Assembly: GCF_022427965.1 (NCBI RefSeq)
Contig: NZ_JAKTTI010000023.1
Span: 1 to 64,000, forward strand
DNA length: 64,000 nucleotides
Direction: 5' to 3'
From: Fredinandcohnia quinoae
GTDB taxonomy: Bacteria; Bacillota; Bacilli; Bacillales; Bacillaceae_L
Shown: one piece after another, positions 25,587-33,769 of the stretch
Layout of the letters: the number at the start of each line of letters is the position of its first letter
Position numbering within the stretch: the stretch's first letter is position 1
Translations under genes and position numbers: made by a program
The notes under the pieces: model-generated
What the model was told of the DNA's origin: nothing
Seen by the model: only the letters and a program-made list of their open reading frames with translations
Databases searched by the model: none

Positions 25587-26981
25587 TTAAAAACCATTAT
25601 TATCGGACAATTGCTTATACCATTTTCCACTCTTTTTAATCGTTCTCGAGTTATCTCCGTGTACATCAACAGCAACAAGTCCGTAACGGTTCTTATAGGC
25701 ATTAAGCCAAGACCAGTTATCCATAAATGTCCATACGTGATAGCCTTTTACATTCGAACCTTCTTGGATTGCTTGATGGATCCATTTTAAATGATCCTTA
25801 TAAAAATCAATTCGGTAGTCATCATTGATTACCCCATTTTCGTCAAGGAATCGGCCTTCACCTTCAACTCCCATTCCATTTTCAGAAATAAAGCACTCGA
25901 TATTTCCATAGTTTTCTTTCACATTGATTAAAATATCATAGATTCCTTTTGCATAGATTTCCCAACCACGATAAGGGTTCATCTTTTTCCCAGGCATATC
26001 ATAATAATCAAAGAAACGATCTGGTGTAAATGGTGCATATGGATTCGGCATATTTTCCTTTGCTTTTACCCGTCTTGGCTGATAGTAGTTGATGCCAAGA
26101 ATATCAACCGTATTATTAAATATAGTATCAAGATCGCCTGCTTCAATATGTGGCATAAATCCTTCAGCCTTAATCAATTCTACTAAATCATCAGGATAGA
26201 TTCCTTTCACGGATGGATCAAGGAACACACGATTAAACAAAGCATCAGCTATCGTGGAAGCCTTCAAATCAGCTGGATGCTGGCTTCTTGGATAGGATGG
26301 TGTCAGATTTAAAATGATCCCAATTTTCCCATCCAAATTCTTTTCCCGATATTTCTCTATAGCCTTTGCGCTTGAAAGCATCGTATGATATGCAGCGATT
26401 ACAGCCTTATGAAAATCTACCGTATCAGGTAAATGTGAACCATATAAATAACCCATTTCAACTGGAACAATCGGTTCGTTATGAGTAAACCATTTCTTCA
26501 CGCGGTCTCCAAATAAATCAAACGCCACAGAAGCGTATTCTGCATATGCCGCTACTACTTCTCTAGACTCCCAGCCACCTAACTCGTACATCGCTTGAGG
26601 CATATCGAAGTGATACAAATTAACGAATGGTTCAATATTATTAAGTAATAATTCATCAATCACTTGGTTATAAAAATCAACTGCCTTTTGATTAACCTCG
26701 CCACGACCATTAGGAATTAGACGTGACCAAGAAATCGACATGCGGAAGCTATTATGCCCTGTTTCCTTCAATAGTTGAATATCTTCCTTATATTTATAAT
26801 AAAATTGAGATGTATTCGCTGGTCCTACTCCGTCAAAAAAACGATTTGGTTCCTGTTCAAACCAATAGTCCCATACATTCGGTCCCTTTCCATCAATATC
26901 TGCCGCACCTTCAATCTGAGTTGCCGAAACTGCAGAACCCCACCAAAATCCTTCTGGAAACTTATATTGAATATCACTCAT
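25587..26981 (-). CDS. GH1 6-phospho-beta-glucosidase
   Basis: 464 residues. The N-terminal signature is FPEGFWWGSAVSATQIEGA, the acid/base glutamate is in FTHNEP and the nucleophile in CFISENGMG. The C-terminal MDNWSWLNAYKNRYGLVAVD is typical of GH1. AAGGAGG before ATG 26981 sets the start. It is the last gene of the PTS operon, so it should hydrolyse phosphorylated cellobiose- or salicin-like beta-glucosides in the cytoplasm, next to the GH4 enzyme at 28165. Confidence 0.93.
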   Translation of the reverse strand: MSDIQYKFPEGFWWGSAVSATQIEGAADIDGKGPNVWDYWFEQEPNRFFDGVGPANTSQFYYKYKEDIQLLKETGHNSFRMSISWSRLIPNGRGEVNQKAVDFYNQVIDELLLNNIEPFVNLYHFDMPQAMYELGGWESREVVAAYAEYASVAFDLFGDRVKKWFTHNEPIVPVEMGYLYGSHLPDTVDFHKAVIAAYHTMLSSAKAIEKYREKNLDGKIGIILNLTPSYPRSQHPADLKASTIADALFNRVFLDPSVKGIYPDDLVELIKAEGFMPHIEAGDLDTIFNNTVDILGINYYQPRRVKAKENMPNPYAPFTPDRFFDYYDMPGKKMNPYRGWEIYAKGIYDILINVKENYGNIECFISENGMGVEGEGRFLDENGVINDDYRIDFYKDHLKWIHQAIQEGSNVKGYHVWTFMDNWSWLNAYKNRYGLVAVDVHGDNSRTIKKSGKWYKQLSDNNGF

Positions 26982-27065
26982 TAGATTGACCTCCTTCGTA
27001 AAAGGCAAAACCAAGTTCAATTAAAAACTTGGTTTTATCATTTAATTTTCTCATTCTGCACACTT

Positions 27066-28145
27066 TTATTTCTCAATCAACTTAAACTTTTGCCACGGGC
27101 GCATATGATTTAGTAAAAATTTCTCTTCTTCAGTAACAGTTGCGACAATATTAGTTTTCCCACTGTTCTCCATATCTTGAAGTGCAATATGCAACTCGCC
27201 CTTATAACGCTCATATCCATTGTTATCAATCGTTACACTACCATGAGTAATTAAATCAGTATCATGTGCTGGAAAATCCTCATGTTTATATATTACACGA
27301 CTTTCAGTAGAACGGACCATATAAGCTGATGCATCACCACGGTATACATGTTGATTTTCAAGAACAATCTCTTTTTCTACCTTCGTTGTAGCTTCTTTAA
27401 ATTCAACCTTTAATTCTAATTGATAACGATTAAGGTCTGATAAGCTCTTCAGTTCTTCATCTGAAGCAAATGAATTACCGATTATGACATCATCAATTAA
27501 ATCTGTTTGGAACATGTCCTTTGCTTGAACATCAAGTGGTAGAAAACGATGTTCCTCAAGCGTTGGTAGTCCTTCCTGAACTGGCCATGGACCATATGCT
27601 GCAACCTTAGAAGAAATCATCGCAGCTGTTCGAATACCGTGCTCTTTATATTGCTTAGAACATTTTAAAAAGTGCTCTCTTGAAAGACCAGTGAATCGAC
27701 GCGGGTAAAAATTATGGCAGCCAATTAATTGGTGCTTATTTGGCGCGTACGAAAGAATTTGCTCCAAATAGTTAGTACCCTGACTGATGTTTAATTCAAT
27801 ACTTAGTCCGTGTTCGTTGTAGGACATCACACTTTCTTCCATTCCAGAGAAACCAAGATCAAGTCGAAGTCCTGAAAGTCCTAGCTCTTTAAAATAACCT
27901 AAATCCTTATAAGATAGATTCTTTTCTTGGAATACGGATGGACTTACATCGGCGATCACTTCAAAGCCAAGCTGATTTGCTCTTTTCAATAGATTCTGAA
28001 GCTTGCGAACATCATTTTCATTATCTGCAGACATTAAACAAGTGAAGATTCTAGAAAATCCGTATGAACTTGCTTTTTCAATATACTCGATTTGTTCCTT
28101 TTCAGTACCATACTGCGGATAGATTGAGATTCCTAGTTTTCTCAT
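27066..28145 (-). CDS. MupG (DUF871) family TIM-barrel protein
   Basis: 359 residues. The N-terminus LGISIYPQYGTEKEQIEYIEKASSYGFSRIFTCLMS is characteristic of DUF871, now called MupG after the Staphylococcus 6-phospho-N-acetylmuramidase. Residues about 1-240 form the TIM barrel and 250-359 the cyclophilin-like C-terminal domain. The start at 28145 is behind GGGAG. Inside a cellobiose-type PTS operon it may split another 6-phospho-disaccharide; a MurNAc-6P substrate is possible but not shown. Confidence 0.85.
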   Translation of the reverse strand: MRKLGISIYPQYGTEKEQIEYIEKASSYGFSRIFTCLMSADNENDVRKLQNLLKRANQLGFEVIADVSPSVFQEKNLSYKDLGYFKELGLSGLRLDLGFSGMEESVMSYNEHGLSIELNISQGTNYLEQILSYAPNKHQLIGCHNFYPRRFTGLSREHFLKCSKQYKEHGIRTAAMISSKVAAYGPWPVQEGLPTLEEHRFLPLDVQAKDMFQTDLIDDVIIGNSFASDEELKSLSDLNRYQLELKVEFKEATTKVEKEIVLENQHVYRGDASAYMVRSTESRVIYKHEDFPAHDTDLITHGSVTIDNNGYERYKGELHIALQDMENSGKTNIVATVTEEEKFLLNHMRPWQKFKLIEK

Positions 28146-28164
28146 CCTTAACACTCTCCCTTAT

Positions 28165-29457
28165 TTAGAACTGTGGCAAGTATTGTTTGTTTTCTTCTAA
28201 AATATCATTTAATATTTGTTTCGCAACCTTACTTGATGGAACGAAAGGATTATTCACTAATGCAAGCAGTGCCTTATGTCTGTTTCCAGTAGCAGCTGCT
28301 TCAATTGTTAATTCCTCAAATGCCTTAACTTGTTGTACTAAACCAACAACAGCTGTTGGAAGTTTACCCACCTGTAATGGTCTTGGTCCTTCACTGTTCA
28401 CCACACAAGTAACCTCAACAACAACATCATCTGGTAATTGTGAAATCGTACCGTTATTTGGTACATTCACTGTATGAATAGCATTATCATTCGTCATAAT
28501 TGAAGTAATAAGTGAAACCGCCGCCTCAGAATATAATGAGCCACCACGTTGTTCTAATTCCTTAGGCTTCACATTTAAATCAGGATTTTTATATGTTTCA
28601 AAAAGTTCCTTTTCAATTTCTTTTACTTGTTCTGCACGTGTACCTCTTTGTTCTGCAGCTTCTTTTTCCTCAACAAGCATTTCATCCATCATGTAATAGT
28701 ACTTATGGTATGGACATGGAAGAACACGTAACGCATGTAAAAATTCTTCTTCCCAAGGAGCATCATGGATATTTCGCATATTCATATTTTTCCCTTCAAT
28801 AATACCTTGAAGTAATTCATCCATTACATCCTTGCCTTTTACATGTACATTCGTTGCATATACAAGGTGATTCAATCCCGCAAATGACATGCTCACATCA
28901 TCACGATCAACCTCTAAAATGTTCGCTGACATTTGTCTCATATTGATTGGCACATTACATAGCCCAATTGCCTTTACATTCGTATACTTATGAACAGCTT
29001 CTGTTACCATACCAGCTGGATTTGTAAAGTTAATTAACCAAGCATCATTAGAGTACTCTTCAATTTCCTTACAAATATCAAGAATGACAGGAATGGTTCT
29101 AAGTGCTTTTGCGAATCCTCCTGGACCTGTTGTTTCTTGTCCAATTACATCGTATTTTAATGGAATTCGTTCGTCACAAGCACGTGCATCTAGACCACCA
29201 ACACGGAATTGAGTTAAAACAAAATCAGCATTTGTAATTGCTTTGACGCGGTCAAAGGTAAGTTCAACTTTAATTGGCAGGCCGCTTTTTTCAATCATTC
29301 TTTTAGCAAGACCACCGACGATTTCAAGTTTTTCTCTACCCGCTTCAATATCAACAAGTACAATTTCATCAATTTTCATTTTATCTGCACGTAAAATAAA
29401 TCCTTCAATTAGTTCTGGAGTATAGCTACTTCCTCCACCAATAACAGCAATTTTCAT
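28165..29457 (-). CDS. GH4 family 6-phospho-beta-glucosidase (LicH/CelF type)
   Basis: 430 residues. The NAD-binding motif is IGGGSSYTPELIEGF at residues 5-19. The metal-site region shows INFTNPAGMVTEAVH and GLCNVPINM with the catalytic cysteine, then GLNHLVY. GH4 enzymes use NAD+ and Mn2+ to hydrolyse 6-phosphoglucosides by oxidation and elimination. It follows the IIA gene after a 130-base gap that contains a stem-loop. A second enzyme of a different mechanism (GH1) in the same operon broadens the substrate range. Confidence 0.92.
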   Translation of the reverse strand: MKIAVIGGGSSYTPELIEGFILRADKMKIDEIVLVDIEAGREKLEIVGGLAKRMIEKSGLPIKVELTFDRVKAITNADFVLTQFRVGGLDARACDERIPLKYDVIGQETTGPGGFAKALRTIPVILDICKEIEEYSNDAWLINFTNPAGMVTEAVHKYTNVKAIGLCNVPINMRQMSANILEVDRDDVSMSFAGLNHLVYATNVHVKGKDVMDELLQGIIEGKNMNMRNIHDAPWEEEFLHALRVLPCPYHKYYYMMDEMLVEEKEAAEQRGTRAEQVKEIEKELFETYKNPDLNVKPKELEQRGGSLYSEAAVSLITSIMTNDNAIHTVNVPNNGTISQLPDDVVVEVTCVVNSEGPRPLQVGKLPTAVVGLVQQVKAFEELTIEAAATGNRHKALLALVNNPFVPSSKVAKQILNDILEENKQYLPQF

Positions 29458-29512
29458 TTTATTTTCCTCCCCATTGTATCTATTCTTGATGTACGAAAAT
29501 CCAATAAAGAAA

Positions 29513-29563
29513 GGCTCTGTGAGAAGAAATTGTTAAAAATATAACATATCTTTTCACATAGCC
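29513..29563 (-). other. Intercistronic stem-loop between IIA and GH4 genes
   Basis: A 15-base imperfect inverted repeat (29513-29527 with 29549-29563, two mismatches) lies in the otherwise empty gap between two co-directional genes. There is no T tract on the minus strand. It may be an RNA processing or stabilising element, or an attenuator that lowers downstream gene expression. Confidence 0.5.
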
Positions 29564-29587
29564 ACTCTATGATGATAATCTATCCTA

Positions 29588-29896
29588 TTAACCTTTTAAT
29601 GTTTCATATAAATCTACAAATTCATTAGCAAGATCTTTAAAAGTGATTGCATTCATTAAATGATCCTGTGCATGAATAAGTAGTAATGATACTTCCGTCT
29701 TTTCTCCACGAGCTTCAGCTTGAATTAAAGATGTTTGTACATGGTGAGCATTTGTTAGCTCTTGATTAGCTTTTTCCATGCACTCTCTTGCCAATTCAAT
29801 ATTATGATCCTTTGCAGCTTGGATCGCTTCAAAGGCATCACTTTTTGCATTTCCACTATGAAGAATAATCTTCATGATTGTTTCTTCTATATTCAT
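29588..29896 (-). CDS. PTS lactose/cellobiose-type EIIA component
   Basis: 102 residues, all-helical. The phospho-acceptor histidine is predicted in LIHAQDHLMNAI near residue 77-80, and the family start KIILHSGNAKSDAFEAIQAA is seen. It takes phosphate from HPr and passes it to the IIB protein encoded three genes upstream in the same operon. A second methionine at residue 8 could be the start; AGGGAG lies before the first. Confidence 0.9.
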   Translation of the reverse strand: MNIEETIMKIILHSGNAKSDAFEAIQAAKDHNIELARECMEKANQELTNAHHVQTSLIQAEARGEKTEVSLLLIHAQDHLMNAITFKDLANEFVDLYETLKG

Positions 29897-29918
29897 TGCT
29901 CTCGACTCCCTGTTATAT

Positions 29919-31199
29919 CTATTGTTGAGTAGTTTGCTCAGCTTTAGCTAGTTCTTCAAGCTTTTTAACTTCATTTCTTTCTGCTACTTTAATAAACGGT
30001 AGATAAATTACTACTGCGATTACTAAGTTAACAAATGCTAATGCCGCACCTTTCAATGAACCTGTTGCTAAGAATCCTCCGATTATTGGTGGTGTTGTCC
30101 ATGGGATAAACGCGATTGTTTTCGGTACAATTCCTGCCGCAATCACTAGGTAACTGAATACAGTTAAAACAACCGGTGTTATAATAAATGGAATGATTAA
30201 TAATGGATTTAATACAATTGGGAATCCAAAAAGGATTGGCTCATTTATATTAAATAATGATGGTGCCGCACCTAATCCAGATATATTTCGGTAGTGCTTA
30301 TGACGACGACCAGCAATAAATACTGCAATAATCAACGCTAATGTTGCCCCTGTTCCACCTAGATACATAAATGCATCAAAGAACGGTTTTGTAACGATAT
30401 AAGGTATTTCTTGACCAGCTTCTAATGCTTTTGCGTTAGCTTCGATTGCTGGTAGGTACACTGTTTGCATAACTGGCTCCATAATATTTGAACCATGTAG
30501 ACCAAAGAACCATAACACATGAATTAATAATGCAATAATAACTGCAGACCATAATGTGTTAGCCATTTTTGAAACTGGTGATTGAATCAAATCATAGAAT
30601 GCTTGGTGAATATCAGGAATTCCACCTACAAGCATTAATACTTTAATTAGACCAAAAAGAGATAATGTAATCATTGCTGGGAATAATGCAGCAAATGATC
30701 TTGCTACAGCCGGTGGTACACTAGGTGGCATTTTCATAACTAGCTTTTTGTTTCCAAGTAATCTGATGAACAGCTCAGTAGCAATAAGTGAACTAATAAT
30801 TGCGATAAATAATCCCTGAGCTCCTGCCCATATCATTGGAAGTCCAGAACCTTCAGCAACTGGCTGCATAATCGTGATCGATGCAGCGAAAGAGACAATC
30901 CCTGCTGATAAGCCATCCTTATCATATGATTTTGCTAATTGATAAGCAATGGTAAAGCTAACGAGTAATGATACGATTGCAAATGTACCTGTCCAAACAC
31001 TTCCACCAAATTGTTTCCATGTATCTCCATTAAAGATTGAATTCATAAAATTTTGATATGCATCAATCGGTAGGTTATTAATCAGCGTAATCATTGATCC
31101 TAAAATCATTAAAGGCATAATAATTACAAAACCATCTCGAATTGCTACAAGATGTCTTTGTGAACCAATACGTCCAGCAATTTCAAGAAATTTATTCAT
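29919..31199 (-). CDS. PTS lactose/cellobiose-type EIIC permease
   Basis: 426 residues and about ten hydrophobic segments. The N-terminal IGSQRHLVAIRDGFVIIMPLMILGS and the substrate-loop motif NINEPILFGFPIVLNPLLIIPF are typical of cellobiose/chitobiose IIC proteins. It translocates and, with IIB, phosphorylates the incoming sugar. The gene order IIB, IIC, IIA is preserved. The sugar is probably a beta-linked disaccharide, given GH1 and GH4 enzymes downstream. Confidence 0.92.
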   Translation of the reverse strand: MNKFLEIAGRIGSQRHLVAIRDGFVIIMPLMILGSMITLINNLPIDAYQNFMNSIFNGDTWKQFGGSVWTGTFAIVSLLVSFTIAYQLAKSYDKDGLSAGIVSFAASITIMQPVAEGSGLPMIWAGAQGLFIAIISSLIATELFIRLLGNKKLVMKMPPSVPPAVARSFAALFPAMITLSLFGLIKVLMLVGGIPDIHQAFYDLIQSPVSKMANTLWSAVIIALLIHVLWFFGLHGSNIMEPVMQTVYLPAIEANAKALEAGQEIPYIVTKPFFDAFMYLGGTGATLALIIAVFIAGRRHKHYRNISGLGAAPSLFNINEPILFGFPIVLNPLLIIPFIITPVVLTVFSYLVIAAGIVPKTIAFIPWTTPPIIGGFLATGSLKGAALAFVNLVIAVVIYLPFIKVAERNEVKKLEELAKAEQTTQQ

Positions 31200-31268
31200 A
31201 TAAGTTTCCCCTTTTCATTTCTCTATTATATATATAATTGCTTAATTTTTGTTTCTTGCAGTACTCGT

Positions 31269-31574
31269 CTATTTTAGAAGAGATAAAGCCTTTGTTAATA
31301 CTACTTGACCATTCATTGTTCCATAAGCGATGCTATCGATTACATCAACCGGAATGTTCTTGCCCGCCACAGCTTTTTCAATTTTACCTTTTAAAAAGCG
31401 TACTTGCGGTCCTAATAATAGAACATCGATTTCATCAAAATGGCGATTTGCTTCTGCTTCAGATACCGCAAAGATTTTTACATCTTCACCCGCATTTTTT
31501 GCTGCCTCCTCCATTTTTGTAACTAAAAGACTTGTTGACATACCTGCTGAACAAACTAGCATAATTGTCTTCAT
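31269..31574 (-). CDS. PTS lactose/cellobiose-type EIIB component
   Basis: 101 residues. The phosphorylated cysteine is in the P-loop MLVCSAGMSTSLLV at residue 8. GGAGAG precedes the ATG at 31574. It is the first gene of the operon and lies about 85 bases after an excellent sigma-54 promoter, so the whole IIB-IIC-IIA-GH4-MupG-GH1 unit should depend on SigL and the LevR-type activator. Confidence 0.92.
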   Translation of the reverse strand: MKTIMLVCSAGMSTSLLVTKMEEAAKNAGEDVKIFAVSEAEANRHFDEIDVLLLGPQVRFLKGKIEKAVAGKNIPVDVIDSIAYGTMNGQVVLTKALSLLK

Positions 31575-31659
31575 CGTAAAATCTCTCCTTTTTTATAATT
31601 AATAAGATTGATTAAAATAAATTTTGAAAGAGTAGTTGCCCTTTCACTTAAATATATAC

Positions 31660-31676
31660 ATGCAAGAATCGTGCCA
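31660..31676 (-). promoter_or_regulatory. Sigma-54 (SigL) promoter of the PTS operon
   Basis: On the minus strand TGGCAC (31676-31671), five bases GATTC and TTGCAT (31665-31660). This is a textbook -24/-12 element with GG and GC at the right spacing. The predicted transcript starts near 31650. The adjacent AAA+ activator gene carries the GAFTGA loop needed to use it. Confidence 0.9.
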
Positions 31677-31687
31677 ACTTCAAAAAC

Positions 31688-31703
31688 ATGAAAACACTTT
31701 CAT
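31688..31703. promoter_or_regulatory. Palindrome upstream of the sigma-54 promoter (cre-like)
   Basis: ATGAAAACACTTTCAT is an inverted repeat (ATGAAA/TTTCAT) and matches the cre consensus except that the central CG is CA. It sits about 45 bases upstream of the predicted start. It could be a weak CcpA site or part of the activator region. Confidence 0.35.
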
Positions 31704-31727
31704 TTCAACGTTTGTCATTTACACACA

Positions 31728-31770
31728 AAAAAACACAAAGTATAAGAATTCTTACACACTTGTGTTTTTT
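31728..31770. terminator. Terminator of the regulator gene, with a palindrome in its loop
   Basis: AAAAACACAAAG pairs with CTTGTGTTTTTT, with A and T tracts on both sides, so it can stop transcription either way. The loop holds TAAGAATTCTTA (31743-31754), a perfect 12-base palindrome about 100 bases upstream of the sigma-54 start. That is a plausible upstream activating sequence for the LevR-type protein. Confidence 0.6.
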
Positions 31771-31782
31771 CATTACACACAT

Positions 31783-32361
31783 CTATAATTGTTGATTTTC
31801 TAAGCACATTTGACAAATGTAAGCTATTTCACCATCAGTAAGTTTAATATCATATTCAATCTCAATATCCTTGAGAACTTCTTTAACTTTTGCTATTTCT
31901 TCCTTATGGGAATTATAATACTCTTCCATATTAGGAAAAATACGCCCTGGCTGTTGAAGTTTCATATTTTCAACTAAAAAAGCCATATGAAGAATCATTC
32001 CTATAACTATATCTTCTTTAAGATTCACATTTAATTGAAGCTCTAAGTTAACAATGACCTTCCTCAAACGTTGTACTAAACGGGAAACAGAAGGTACCAT
32101 CGTTAAGTGATTTTCTAATGTTTGAATCATTTCACTGTATGGCTCATCTTTGCAAATGATGCTATTTAGTTTCTTTAAATGGTCATCATTAAAAATGTCA
32201 ATTAAAGAAAAATACGGAATATCATTGTATTCAAATTGAACCGTTCCGACAATCGCTAGAATATCATATTCCTCTGATAATTGTTCAATCTTTTCAGTAA
32301 ATGATTGTCTATGAAGAAATTGCAGAGAAATTAGTTCGATATTATTCCCGGTTACTAGATG
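31783..32361 (-). pseudogene. 3' fragment of the interrupted LevR-type activator gene
   Basis: Encodes the last part of the activator: the end of the IIB-like domain (IELISLQFLHRQSFTEKIEQLSEEYDILAIVGT) and the second PRD domain, ending in IAYICQMCLENQQL. An open frame runs on to 32547, but codons beyond 32361 belong to the insertion element. Joined at the duplicated GATG to the fragment at 33770-35870, the reading frame is continuous and gives an 891-residue protein. Confidence 0.88.
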
Positions 32362-32476
32362 TGGACTTCTGTCAATAAAGTAGATAATTATCCTGCTTGC
32401 TTTGGCGTACTTTTTTACTTCCGCGCTTCGCTTGGAGGCCTCTGTGTAAAGGAACAATCTAAAACCAATTGTTCCT

Positions 32477-33388
32477 TTACGCAGAGGTAATTTGCCTATT
32501 ATTGGCGTCCTTGCTTTGCGCATTTTCATACGCTTTTTCGTACTCAATTGGACTGACGTATCCTAGTGTTGAATGCATCCGTTTTCTGTTATAGAACTGA
32601 ATGTAAAAGTCAATTGCTGCGATGGCTTCTCCCTTTGTTTTAAATACAAATCTATAAATATATTCTTTTTTTAGAGTGGCGAAAAAAGATTCTACACACG
32701 CATTGTCATAGGGTGTACTCTTGCGACTCATACTGATGGTTGCTTTGGCCTCCACTAATTCTTCAATATATTTGGTAGAACAATACTGGGAGCCCCGATC
32801 CGAATGGTGGATCCATCCCTCCTCAGGGTTTCGTATATCTATTGCTTTCTTTATGGCACGTAGTGGCAAAGTATGGTCCATACAATCATCGATCGCATAG
32901 CTAATAACCCTTCGTGAAAACAGGTCGATGACGGGATTAAGGTATAAAAAGCCTTCTCCTGTATGGATATAAGTAATGTCTGTACCCCAGACCTGATTTG
33001 GCTTTTCTGGTCTAAATTTGCGGTCTAATTCGTTACCAAATACTTTTTTATCATGGTTGGAATCTGTAGTATGGATATATCTTTTTGGCGGCACAGCGAA
33101 TAGGCCTAACTCCCTCATGCGATTTCCGACCTTCTTTTCTGAGACTAGTATCTTGTCCTCCCCAACAAGCTTTTTATGAATTCTCGGGCTGCCATACGTG
33201 CCTAAATTGTCATTAAAGTGGAACAGAATTCTTTCATCTAGATAACGATCGCGTTTGTTCTTTTCTGTCTCCCCCTGCTTTTGACGTTCTTTCCATCTGT
33301 AATAGCCCGCAGTTGATACTCCCAGTACTTGACACATCTTCACAATAGTATGCTCAACCTTATGAGCGTCAATAAATTCAAATCTCAC
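32477..33388 (-). CDS. IS3-family transposase OrfB (DDE catalytic part)
   Basis: 303 residues from GTG 33388, but probably made as an OrfAB fusion: the frame is open upstream to the slippage site. The helix-turn-helix-like N-terminus is followed by the rve integrase core with the DDE triad: D in VWGTDITYI, D in HHSDRGSQYCS and E in NACVESFFATLK. All three are intact, so the element could still be active. It ends inside the hairpin at 32468-32487. Confidence 0.92.
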   Translation of the reverse strand: MRFEFIDAHKVEHTIVKMCQVLGVSTAGYYRWKERQKQGETEKNKRDRYLDERILFHFNDNLGTYGSPRIHKKLVGEDKILVSEKKVGNRMRELGLFAVPPKRYIHTTDSNHDKKVFGNELDRKFRPEKPNQVWGTDITYIHTGEGFLYLNPVIDLFSRRVISYAIDDCMDHTLPLRAIKKAIDIRNPEEGWIHHSDRGSQYCSTKYIEELVEAKATISMSRKSTPYDNACVESFFATLKKEYIYRFVFKTKGEAIAAIDFYIQFYNRKRMHSTLGYVSPIEYEKAYENAQSKDANNRQITSA

Positions 33389-33699
33389 TTCTTTTCTAGC
33401 GTGAAGATGTGCATAGCCTTTTTTAGAATGGCGACCTCCTCCTCAAGCTCGAGTTTCTTGCGCCGTTCCTCCTCAAACAGATCCTTGTATTCAGATGCAG
33501 TCAACAACTGACTCTGTCTGATATGTTCTTCTTCCTTCTGTTTCTTTCGGTAACTAGCCACCCATTTTTGAAGAGTATCATAAGGGATGTTAAGTTCCTG
33601 ACAAGTATCTACAATCTTCCTTCCATCCAGTACAACCAGTTTGGTCACATAGTCCCTAAATTCTTTTGAATAGGTTCTATTTTTCCCCATATTAAACAC
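33385..33699 (-). CDS. IS3-family transposase OrfA (helix-turn-helix part)
   Basis: 104 residues. A transposase_8-type helix-turn-helix (YSKEFRDYVTKLVV, followed by DTCQELNIPYDTLQKWV) precedes a leucine-zipper coiled coil (FEEERRKKLELEEEVAILKKAM). AAAAAAG at 33424-33418 on the minus strand is a classical -1 slippage heptamer; the -1 frame then stays open into OrfB. It is bounded by the element's right end. Confidence 0.92.
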   Translation of the reverse strand: MFNMGKNRTYSKEFRDYVTKLVVLDGRKIVDTCQELNIPYDTLQKWVASYRKKQKEEEHIRQSQLLTASEYKDLFEEERRKKLELEEEVAILKKAMHIFTLEKK

Positions 33700-33769
33700 G
33701 TCCTTTTTCGTCTTAATTTGATTTAATCATGACGCCAAAGCTTGTGTCTACTTTTTATACTAACCTCCA

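Larger units (their letters stand above)
32362..33769. mobile_element. IS3-family insertion sequence (1408 bp) inside the activator gene
   Basis: The element runs from TGGACTTCTGTCAATAAAG at the left to the complement of TGGAGGTTAGTATAAAAAG at the right. The two ends form imperfect terminal inverted repeats (about two thirds identity over 25 bases) with TG...CA tips. GATG is duplicated on both sides (32358-32361 and 33770-33773), a 4-bp target duplication. It carries orfA and orfB with an A6G slippage site. A 20-bp hairpin (32439-32458 with 32468-32487) overlaps the end of orfB and may be its terminator. Confidence 0.92.

Noticed and set aside
32362-32547. N-terminal part of the minus-strand frame that continues the activator fragment
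   Set aside because: These codons belong to the insertion element, beyond its inverted repeat, and do not match LevR proteins.
32379-33752. Alternative IS ends at the shared AGTAGA
   Set aside because: No target duplication flanks them. Ends at 32362 and 33769 give TG...CA tips, a GATG duplication and an in-frame restored gene.
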